A stretch of DNA of 64,000 bases from Oceanotoga teriensis. Lineage in GTDB: Bacteria > Thermotogota > Thermotogae > Petrotogales > Petrotogaceae. This document shows, one piece after another, positions 27,183-34,718 of this stretch. The first letter of the stretch is position 1. Each line of letters starts with the position of its first letter. The stretch is taken from the NCBI RefSeq assembly GCF_003148465.1, contig NZ_QGGI01000015.1, positions 1 to 64,000 of the forward strand, given 5' to 3'. Both the position numbers and the translations under genes were made by a program. The notes under the pieces are model-generated. The model had not been told where the DNA came from, did no database searches, and was given only the letters and a program-made list of their open reading frames with translations.

Positions 27183-27623
27183 ATGAAAATATTAGTTGAT
27201 GCAGATGCATGTCCCGTAAAAGAAATAATAATAGAAATAGCAAAAAAGTTTAATATCAATGTAAATATGTATTTTGATGAATCACATATTATAAATTTTG
27301 AATACTCAAAAAATATAGTTGTTGCAAGTGGAAAAGATTCTGCAGATTTTAAAATAGTTAATGATTCCAATGATGGAGATATAGTTGTTACAAATGATTA
27401 TGGACTTGCATCAATGGCTTTAGCCAAAAAAACTTTTTGCATAGATTTTTATGGTAAAATAATAGATGAAAATAATATAGATATACTTATGATGAAAAGA
27501 TACTTAAATCAAAAACAATTAAAAAAGCATAAGAGAATAAAAGGACCAGCGAAAAGAACTTATGAAAATGATGAAAAATTTAAAGAAATTTTTTTAAATC
27601 TTATCAAAAAAAGAATAATCTGA
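27183..27623 (+). CDS. UPF0178 (YaiI/YqxD) family protein
   Basis: This protein of 146 residues opens with the family signature MKILVDADACPVKEII. Other conserved parts are VVTNDYGLASMAL and a basic C-terminal stretch (KQLKKHKRIKGPAKRT). The fold is PIN-like and its biochemical function is not established. Its ATG follows the pepF stop codon without a gap, and its AAGGAGAG site lies inside pepF, so the two are translationally coupled. Confidence 0.9.
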   Translation: MKILVDADACPVKEIIIEIAKKFNINVNMYFDESHIINFEYSKNIVVASGKDSADFKIVNDSNDGDIVVTNDYGLASMALAKKTFCIDFYGKIIDENNIDILMMKRYLNQKQLKKHKRIKGPAKRTYENDEKFKEIFLNLIKKRII

Positions 27624-27643
27624 TTTTTATATCAGATTGTTCT
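27611..27643 (+). terminator. Terminator of the pepF operon
   Basis: A hairpin with AATCTGAT/ATCAGATT stem (extended by AAGAA/TTCTT) is followed by a T-rich run. It overlaps the last codons of the YaiI-type gene. Confidence 0.8.
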
Positions 27644-27680
27644 TTTTTATTATGTTATAATTATATTAAGGGGGGATATT

Positions 27681-28394
27681 ATGAAAAAATATACTTTAAT
27701 TATTAGTATATTATTGATTTTAGTTACTTTAAAAGCATATTCATATGAAGAACTCAAACAAGAATTTTTACATGCAAACTCGTATAGAATTTTTGATGAA
27801 ATGAAAAATATAATAGAAAAAACTGCAGAAGAGACAAAAAATGCAAATATTATGGCTTTAAATGCCGAAGCTATGACAGAAATAGCTAATTGGGGATATC
27901 AAGAAAATGAAACAAGAAAAGAATTATATGAAAAAGCAGTTGAAAAAGCAAAAAAAGCTGTTGAAATTGAAAATAATACATATACTAACTATGTCGCTGG
28001 AGCAGCAGTAGGAAGATTAGCACAATTCAGTGGAATATTTGAAAGTATGTTTTTACTTGGAGATTTTGATAAATATTTTAAGCAATCCATAGAGTGTGAT
28101 TGTAAAAATTATGGTTCTTTAGTAGCTATGGGGATGAGATATAGAGATACGCCTTGGCCGATGAAAAATGATAAAAAGGCAGAAGAATATCTTTTAAAAG
28201 CCCTTGAGGCAGAACCAGCTTATATTAATACATATTATGAACTTGGAATATTTTACAAAAATAAAAATGATAAAGAAAAAGCGATAAAGATGTTTAATAA
28301 AGTTATAGAATTACCACCACATGAAAATTGGATAATTCAAGGAAAAGAAGCAAAAAAAATGTCAAAGATAGAATTGGAAAATCTTCAAAAATAA
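27681..28394 (+). CDS. Exported TPR-like protein
   Basis: This protein of 237 residues has a signal peptide (MKKYTLIISILLILVTLKAYS). Paired helices follow, including a clear TPR near the C-terminus: AEPAYINTYYELGIFYKNKN and KEKAIKMFNKVIEL. A central part with CDCKNYGSLVAMGMRYRDTPWP matches the pattern of secreted TPR proteins near outer-membrane systems, but I cannot name it. It is a single-gene unit with a GGGGGGA ribosome site and its own terminator. Confidence 0.65.
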   Translation: MKKYTLIISILLILVTLKAYSYEELKQEFLHANSYRIFDEMKNIIEKTAEETKNANIMALNAEAMTEIANWGYQENETRKELYEKAVEKAKKAVEIENNTYTNYVAGAAVGRLAQFSGIFESMFLLGDFDKYFKQSIECDCKNYGSLVAMGMRYRDTPWPMKNDKKAEEYLLKALEAEPAYINTYYELGIFYKNKNDKEKAIKMFNKVIELPPHENWIIQGKEAKKMSKIELENLQK

Positions 28395-28423
28395 TAAGAG
28401 AGAGTTTTAAACTCTCTCTTATT
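28393..28423. terminator. Bidirectional terminator
   Basis: A 14-bp stem (28393-28406 with 28410-28423) made of AATAAGAGAGAGTT and its complement lies between the exported TPR gene and the convergent adhE. Confidence 0.88.
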
Positions 28424-28424
28424 A

Positions 28425-31055
28425 TTATTTTTTATTTAGATTTTTTTTATTTTTTTTAACCTCTTTATTAGATTCAAAACAGGTTATATACATAGATTTA
28501 ATTTCACTTATTAAAGGATATCTTGGGTTTGCATTTGTACATTGATCATCAAAAGCATGTTCTGACATTTCATCGAGTTTAGTATAAAATTCTTCTTCTG
28601 AAACACCAGCATCTTTAATAGATTCTGGTATATCTAAATCTTTTTTCAATTTTTCAATTTCATCTATAAGTTTTTGAACCTTTTCATCTAAAGTATTTCC
28701 ACCTAAACCAAGATAATCTGCCACTTTAGCATATCTTTCTTTTGCAAGAGGATATTTATATTGTGGAAAAGCAGTTTGTTTAAGTGGTGCATCGGTTGAA
28801 TTATATTTAATAACTTCTGTTATCAATAAAGCATTAGCTAATCCATGAGGAACATGAAAAGCACTTCCGAGTTTATGTGCCATAGAATGACATACACCTA
28901 AAAATGCGTTAGCAAAAGCCATTCCAGCCATTGTTGAAGCATAATGTACTTTTTCTCTTGCTTTTATATCAGTTTGACCATCATTATAAACTCTTCTTAA
29001 ATATTTAAATAAAATTCTTATAGCTTCTAAAGATATACCATTTGTATAATCTGTTGCAAAAACTGATACATAAGCTTCTAAAGCATGAACAAGTGCATCA
29101 ATACCAGAATAAGCTGTTAGTTTTTTTGGCATGGACATTACAAGTTCCGTATCTATTATTGCCATATTAGGGGTTAGTTCATAATCTGCAATAGGATATT
29201 TTACTCCAGTTTTATCATCTGTTACTACTGCAAAAGGAGTTACTTCTGAACCAGTTCCAGATGTTGTAGGAATTGCAACCATTGAAGCTTTTTTTCCTAA
29301 ATGAGGGAACTTATAAACTCTTTTTCTTATATCCATAAATCTGAGAGCTAAACCTTCAAATTTAACTGTTGGATCTTCATACATTAACCACATTATTTTA
29401 GCGGCATCCATAGGAGAACCACCACCCATGGCAATTATAACATCCGGTTTAAATACATTCATTATACTTAAACCTCTTTCAATAGTATCAATTGTTGGAT
29501 CTGGCTTAACCTCAAAAAATACTTCGAAATCTATATTCATTGATTCAAGAACATTTGTAATTTTATCTGTATATCCTGACTCGTATAAAAATTTATCTGT
29601 TACTATGAAAGCTCTTTTTTTATCATTTAATTCTTCAATAGCTTGTGGAAGACAACCATATTTAAAATAAATTTTTGGTGGAACTTTAAACCAAAGCATA
29701 TTTTCCCTTCTTTCAGCGATAGTTTTTGTATTTAAAAGATGTTTAACACCAACGTTTTCGCTTACAGAGTTACCACCCCAAGAACCACAACCGAGCGTTA
29801 AAGAAGGTTCAAGTTTAAAATTATAAATATCTCCAATTGCTCCCTGTGAAGAAGGCATATTTATTAAAACTCTTCCAGTTTTTAATTTAGAACCAAAATA
29901 ATCAATTCTATCTTTGTTTAATTGATCTGTATATAGAACAGATGTATGTCCCATTCCACCAAATTCTACAAGACTTACGGCTTTATCAACAGCTTCTCTA
30001 AAATCTTGTGCTTTATACATTGCAAGAGTAGGAGAAAGTTTTTCATGTGCAAATGGCTCTGATTCTTCAATTTTAGAAGCCTCTCCTATAAGTACTTTGG
30101 CAGTTTCAGGAACTTTAACTCCAGCCATAGCAGCTATTTTAAATGCTGGTTGTCCTACGATATCTGGATTTAATCTTCCATCTTTTATTAAAACATTTCC
30201 AACTTTATCTTTTTCATCTTTGCTTAATATATAAGCGCCTCTATTTAAAAATTCTTTTTTTACCTCATCATAAATTTCATCTAAAACTATAACAGATTGT
30301 TCTGATGCACAAATCATACCATTATCAAATGTTTTACTCATCAAAACAGAATTAACAGCCATTTTTAAATGACATGTTTCATCTATTATTGCAGGTGTAT
30401 TACCAGCACCAACACCTATAGCAGGATTACCAGAAGAATAAGCAGCTTTTACCATTCCAGGACCACCTGTTGCAAGTATTAAATTAATATCTTTATGATG
30501 CATCAAATACTGACTCATCTCTATAGAAGGTTCATCAATCCAACCAACTATAAATTCTGGAGCTCCTGCAGCTATTGCAGCTTCTAAAATTATTCTTGCT
30601 GCTGCTATAGTAGATTTTTTTGCTCTTGGATGCGGAGAAAATATTATAGCATTTCTTGTTTTTAAAGCTAATAAAGCTTTAAAAATAGCAGTTGAAGTAG
30701 GATTTGTTGTTGGAACTATTCCTGCTATTATTCCAAGAGGTTCAGCAACTTTTTTAATACCATAAGTTTTATCATCGACTATAACACCACATGTTTTTTC
30801 ATCTTTGTACTTATTATATATATATTCAGCTGCAAAATGATTTTTTATAACTTTATCTTCAGTGATACCCATTCCTGTCTCTTTTACAGCTTCTTTAGCT
30901 AACCAAATTCTATAAGAATTTGCTGAAATAGAAGCTCTTCTAAAAATTTCATCAACTTTTTCTTGTGAGAAAGTTGCATAAATTTTTTGTGATTCTTTAA
31001 CTTTTTGTATCAACTTCTCAAGTTTTTCTACTGAATTAACCTTTTCAATACTCAT
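28425..31055 (-). CDS. adhE: Bifunctional acetaldehyde-CoA / alcohol dehydrogenase
   Basis: AdhE reduces acetyl-CoA to ethanol in two NADH-dependent steps and forms spirosomes in many fermenters. At 876 residues it has the usual length. The N-terminal aldehyde dehydrogenase domain (about 1-430) has FDNGMICASEQS with catalytic Cys near residue 249. The C-terminal iron-type alcohol dehydrogenase (about 450-860) has MGGGSPMDAAK, HALEAYVS and HSMAHKLGSAFHVPHG, which carry the metal ligands. RBS AAAGGAGG. A long 262-bp upstream region shared with the divergent small DNA-binding gene suggests control, possibly by redox. Confidence 0.97.
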   Translation of the reverse strand: MSIEKVNSVEKLEKLIQKVKESQKIYATFSQEKVDEIFRRASISANSYRIWLAKEAVKETGMGITEDKVIKNHFAAEYIYNKYKDEKTCGVIVDDKTYGIKKVAEPLGIIAGIVPTTNPTSTAIFKALLALKTRNAIIFSPHPRAKKSTIAAARIILEAAIAAGAPEFIVGWIDEPSIEMSQYLMHHKDINLILATGGPGMVKAAYSSGNPAIGVGAGNTPAIIDETCHLKMAVNSVLMSKTFDNGMICASEQSVIVLDEIYDEVKKEFLNRGAYILSKDEKDKVGNVLIKDGRLNPDIVGQPAFKIAAMAGVKVPETAKVLIGEASKIEESEPFAHEKLSPTLAMYKAQDFREAVDKAVSLVEFGGMGHTSVLYTDQLNKDRIDYFGSKLKTGRVLINMPSSQGAIGDIYNFKLEPSLTLGCGSWGGNSVSENVGVKHLLNTKTIAERRENMLWFKVPPKIYFKYGCLPQAIEELNDKKRAFIVTDKFLYESGYTDKITNVLESMNIDFEVFFEVKPDPTIDTIERGLSIMNVFKPDVIIAMGGGSPMDAAKIMWLMYEDPTVKFEGLALRFMDIRKRVYKFPHLGKKASMVAIPTTSGTGSEVTPFAVVTDDKTGVKYPIADYELTPNMAIIDTELVMSMPKKLTAYSGIDALVHALEAYVSVFATDYTNGISLEAIRILFKYLRRVYNDGQTDIKAREKVHYASTMAGMAFANAFLGVCHSMAHKLGSAFHVPHGLANALLITEVIKYNSTDAPLKQTAFPQYKYPLAKERYAKVADYLGLGGNTLDEKVQKLIDEIEKLKKDLDIPESIKDAGVSEEEFYTKLDEMSEHAFDDQCTNANPRYPLISEIKSMYITCFESNKEVKKNKKNLNKK

Positions 31056-31197
31056 AGTTAAACCTCCTTAAAGGTAGATAATAACTTTTATTATCGAATA
31101 ACATCAAAAATTGTCATTATATAACTGATTTCATTTATATTTTATATTATATTGATTAAGTTATTTATATCACATATGTAAAAAAATAATGAAATTT

Positions 31198-31217
31198 TTC
31201 ACAATATAACTTGTGAA
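31198..31217. promoter_or_regulatory. Inverted repeat TTCACAA-N6-TTGTGAA in the adhE upstream region
   Basis: The perfect 7-bp arms are 31198-31204 and 31211-31217, extending to 10 bp with one mismatch. The half-site sequence is like that of Rex (TTGTGAA/TTCACAA), but the two halves are in the opposite order, so a Rex call would be unsafe. It is about 145-160 nt upstream of adhE. Confidence 0.4.
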
Positions 31218-31253
31218 TAAAATTACAATTATATATATTAAAATTATTTTTTC

Positions 31254-31282
31254 TTGACAAAAACAAAAATTAATTGTATAAT
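31254..31282 (+). promoter_or_regulatory. Consensus sigma-70 promoter
   Basis: TTGACA (31254-31259) and TATAAT (31277-31282) are both perfect and separated by exactly 17 nt. They precede the small DNA-binding protein gene, with a predicted transcription start near 31289. It is the best promoter match in the window. Confidence 0.9.
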
Positions 31283-31283
31283 T

Positions 31284-31301
31284 ACAAGTAGAAGTACTTG
31301 T
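31284..31301. promoter_or_regulatory. Operator-like palindrome at the transcription start
   Basis: ACAAGTA-GAAG-TACTTGT is a perfect 7-bp inverted repeat with a 4-nt spacer. It sits directly on the predicted start site of the consensus promoter, an ideal position for a repressor. The downstream gene encodes a putative DNA-binding protein, so autoregulation is likely. Confidence 0.6.
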
Positions 31302-31317
31302 TATTGGAGGCGATAGT

Positions 31318-31866
31318 ATGAGTATGATGGAAAATGTTAAAACAAACTGGGTAGAGATTCACAATTTTATAAAAAAAGGTTATTCTTATGAAGAAATTGT
31401 AGAAATTATGAAAGCAAGAAATATAATGATATCTAAAAATAGTATTTCAAAATACAAAAAAGAATTAGAGAAAATTTTTGAAGAAGAATCGAAAAAAGAG
31501 AAAAAACTCAAAGAATATGAGAAGGAAAAAAATTCTGAAATACTTAAGAAAATAAGAAGACTTGAAGAAAAAATGGAACAATTTGAACATAAAACGAGTA
31601 AAAAAATTTCAGATCTTGAACTTGAAATGAACCCATCTGTTTTTGCGGATGAAAGAGAAGGAAATTTTATAATACCTTATAGAAATATGAATCCAAAAGA
31701 AAATTTTACATTTAGACTTCCATCTGAAGTAAAAGAGATGTTAAAAGAACTTTGTGGAGATGGAGCTAAAAATAAAGGGCTTTTAGACTTATCAAGAAAT
31801 GAATTTATAACTGGATTGATAGTAGATTTTTATAAGAATTTTAAAAAAAACAATAATGAAAAGTAA
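31318..31866 (+). CDS. Small DNA-binding-like protein: HTH, coiled coil, RHH-like C-terminus
   Basis: This protein has 182 residues. Residues about 18-48 (KKGYSYEEIVEIMKARNIMI) read like a helix-turn-helix of the resolvase/KfrA sort. They are followed by a very charged coiled coil (about 50-105). The C-terminal FTFRLPSEVKEMLKEL...LSRNEFITGLIVDF resembles a ribbon-helix-helix domain. I know no named family with this order. It is alone, with a perfect promoter and an operator-like palindrome, and is divergent from adhE. It could be a local repressor or a nucleoid or partition-type protein. Confidence 0.6.
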   Translation: MSMMENVKTNWVEIHNFIKKGYSYEEIVEIMKARNIMISKNSISKYKKELEKIFEEESKKEKKLKEYEKEKNSEILKKIRRLEEKMEQFEHKTSKKISDLELEMNPSVFADEREGNFIIPYRNMNPKENFTFRLPSEVKEMLKELCGDGAKNKGLLDLSRNEFITGLIVDFYKNFKKNNNEK

Positions 31867-31880
31867 TTTCATTATTGTTT
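31848..31880. terminator. Bidirectional terminator
   Basis: A 14-bp stem (31848-31861 with 31867-31880) has flanking A and T runs. It spans the stop codons of the convergent small DNA-binding gene and the GT2 gene. Confidence 0.88.
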
Positions 31881-34712
31881 TTTATCTTTATCTTCAAAAC
31901 CTATTCTTTCAAATTTTGACCAACCCATAGGTTTTTTTAGAGAATTATTAAAAGCATTTAATCTTACAAAACTCATGAACTGTCTTGGACCAAAATTTTC
32001 TAAAAATGAAAAAAGGATTAACAAAAAAGTTTCTTTTTTACTGAAATAATTAACTTCATCTTCGGCTATTATTAGAGAAGCTAAAGAAGTTGTTACACCT
32101 ATAAATATTGTTGTTAAAAACAATAAAAAACCCATTTTCAAACTTAAAATATTAAAAAATCCTGCTAATACTATCATAAGATATCCTTGTATTTCTATTA
32201 AAGGTCCTATTAATTCAAATATAAAAAAATAAGGAATAGATATGAATCCCATTTTTCCATATCGTGGATTAAACATTAGATTTCTATGAAAAATCAAAAT
32301 ATCTATAAGACCTCTATGCCATCTATCTCTTTGTTTATAAAGGTTTAAATAGCTTGGTGGTACTTCAGTCCAACAATTGGCATTGTATGAATAACCTATT
32401 TTATGTTTAATTTTTTTATCATACATATCTCTATTGATTCTTACTACAAGTTCCATATCTTCACCAACTGTATCTTTCTTGTACTTTCCTTGTTCAGATA
32501 AATATCCTCCAGCTTCTATAATTCTTTTACGATTAAAAAGACCAAAAGCTCCAGAAATTATCAACATTGAATTTATTCTTGCCCAGCCGAGCCTTCCTGC
32601 CATGAAAGATCTTATATATTCAACAGTTTGAAATCTTTCTATTGTTTTGAATGGTAGATTTATTTTTTCTATATATCCTTTACTAACTTTACAGCCATTC
32701 AAAGGTAAGATATTTCCACCAATTGCTATCATTTCATGATCTGTATCCATTTTTAAACTTGTTATTTTTAAAAGTGCATCAGATTCAAGTATAGAATCTG
32801 CATCTATTCCACAGAAGAATTCTTTTTTTGATATATTTAAACCAGTATTCAATGAATCAGCTTTTCCACCATTTTCTTTATCTACCACTATTAGTTTTGG
32901 AATAGATTTATTTATATATATACCTCTTATAGGTTTTGTATTCAAATTTTTATTTAATATATAATCTGTTTTTTCAAGATTAAAATAATCTATCAACTTT
33001 TCAAGAGTATCATCTGTTGAACCATCATTAACTACTATAACATCATAATCAGGATACTGTAAGTTTAAAAGTGCATTAGTACTTTCTATTATTATTTCTG
33101 TTTCATTATAAGCTGGAGCTATTATTGATATACCTGGAAGAATTTTAAAAGTATAAAGTAAACCTTTGAACTTTAAATTCCACATTTTTTCTTGATGAAG
33201 TTGTTCAAAGTATGAAATTATTACAAGAATTAAATAAATTGCATTTAATATTACGACATATATTATTAAATACCAATTGAAATCATATATATATAATTTT
33301 AAACCTTCAATAAAAGTTATATCTGGAATTATTTTTCCATGCCTTAAAACAAATAATAAAGGGAAAAATGTAAAAACACCTATTAAAATTTTAATTAAAT
33401 TTTCGATTTTATCTTTTTCTCTTTTAGTATCTTTTTTTGGAGGCTTTTGTATAATTCTTTTTAATGAAAGCTCATTTAAAATTCTTTTATTTATATATAA
33501 TTGAAACTCTTTTTTTATGTATTCATTTTTTTTAATTGCTTTTTTTAAATAAGGCAAAATAATTCTTTCAATTGGAATATTTTTATTTTTATTTAAAAAG
33601 TCTATTGTATCTCCTATTACATCACTCAATATTATGTTATATATTAAATTTGCATATTTATCTTTTTCATTCGTTAATAATTTAAAGAAAAAATATTCTA
33701 TCTTAATTGATATTACATTCGCTAAATTTTTTTTAATTTTATTGTTTTTTTCATTTTCAAATATATCTATTAAATACTCTAAAAATTTAGGGTTTTCTCT
33801 AAGAATATTAGAAAGAGAATATATGGCGTATTCATAAGTTTCATCATTTTCTAAAAATGGAATTAACTGATCTATATTTTCTTTTGTATTTATTTTAGAA
33901 AGTGTTTTTATTACAGTTTTTTGTATTTGCAAATCTTTATTGTATAAATAATATGCATCATTCAATATGTTAAAATAATTTTTTGAAAGACTTTGAACAG
34001 CTGCTCTTGATATTTCTATATTTTCGTCTCTTGATTTTGATATTAAATAACTTTTTAACTTTGTATCCATATAATGTGATGCAAAATATATTATCATCAT
34101 TTGTATTTCTATTTCTTTTCTGTCCAATATAGTTAGTATATAATCATGAAAATCATTTTCAAATTTTGACAACATTACTTGAATTTTTTCCTTGTAAGGT
34201 TTTGGAGAGTTTATAAGACTTTCAACTAAAATAGGTATAGAATTTTTATTATGTATTTTATATAAAGAGTAAGCTATATATAATTTTATTATATAATCAT
34301 TTTCATTTTCAAATTTTTCTTCTAAAACTAAGCGACATTCCTCAGTTCCTATTTCTCCGAGATAAACTATGGCTTGTATTAAATTACTTTTAATTTTTGA
34401 GTTTATTCTTTTTATATATTTTTTTTCTATATCATATTTTTTTATTAATTCCATGAATTCTTTTTTTGTTTTTTCATCGATCATTATAGATTGATTCATT
34501 TGTGCATATGCTTGCATAAAGTATTTAGGTTCTTCAATTTTAATTTCAAGGGGATTATTTATATTTTTTGATATTAAATTTTGCATATTATTTAATTTAA
34601 TTCTTTGATATTTTTTTAAATATTTTTCTAATATAATTCCTATTATCAAAAGTGTATCGATTATGGCAAAGAATATAAAAAGATTTATTATTATTTGTTT
34701 ATCTAAAATCAT
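31872..34712 (-). CDS. HEAT-repeat-fused processive family 2 glycosyltransferase
   Basis: This inner-membrane polysaccharide synthase has 946 residues. An N-terminal membrane helix (about 8-27) is followed by about 300 residues of HEAT-like helical repeats (about 100-410), then two helices (about 440-500). The GT2 catalytic domain has APAYNETE (about 533), VNDGSTDD (about 566), GIDADS (about 638), GED (751) and QRDRWHRG (QxxRW, about 796). More membrane helices close the protein. QxxRW marks processive enzymes such as PgaC, BcsA and HasA. The HEAT part is probably cytoplasmic and could dock a regulator. It starts 6 nt after the pseudoenzyme gene, with its AAGGAG site inside that gene's end. 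Confidence 0.85.
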   Translation of the reverse strand: MILDKQIIINLFIFFAIIDTLLIIGIILEKYLKKYQRIKLNNMQNLISKNINNPLEIKIEEPKYFMQAYAQMNQSIMIDEKTKKEFMELIKKYDIEKKYIKRINSKIKSNLIQAIVYLGEIGTEECRLVLEEKFENENDYIIKLYIAYSLYKIHNKNSIPILVESLINSPKPYKEKIQVMLSKFENDFHDYILTILDRKEIEIQMMIIYFASHYMDTKLKSYLISKSRDENIEISRAAVQSLSKNYFNILNDAYYLYNKDLQIQKTVIKTLSKINTKENIDQLIPFLENDETYEYAIYSLSNILRENPKFLEYLIDIFENEKNNKIKKNLANVISIKIEYFFFKLLTNEKDKYANLIYNIILSDVIGDTIDFLNKNKNIPIERIILPYLKKAIKKNEYIKKEFQLYINKRILNELSLKRIIQKPPKKDTKREKDKIENLIKILIGVFTFFPLLFVLRHGKIIPDITFIEGLKLYIYDFNWYLIIYVVILNAIYLILVIISYFEQLHQEKMWNLKFKGLLYTFKILPGISIIAPAYNETEIIIESTNALLNLQYPDYDVIVVNDGSTDDTLEKLIDYFNLEKTDYILNKNLNTKPIRGIYINKSIPKLIVVDKENGGKADSLNTGLNISKKEFFCGIDADSILESDALLKITSLKMDTDHEMIAIGGNILPLNGCKVSKGYIEKINLPFKTIERFQTVEYIRSFMAGRLGWARINSMLIISGAFGLFNRKRIIEAGGYLSEQGKYKKDTVGEDMELVVRINRDMYDKKIKHKIGYSYNANCWTEVPPSYLNLYKQRDRWHRGLIDILIFHRNLMFNPRYGKMGFISIPYFFIFELIGPLIEIQGYLMIVLAGFFNILSLKMGFLLFLTTIFIGVTTSLASLIIAEDEVNYFSKKETFLLILFSFLENFGPRQFMSFVRLNAFNNSLKKPMGWSKFERIGFEDKDKKQ

Positions 34713-34718
34713 AAAAAT

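Noticed and set aside
31198-31217. A canonical Rex operator
   Set aside because: The half-sites are in the opposite order to the Rex consensus, so it is reported only as an inverted repeat.
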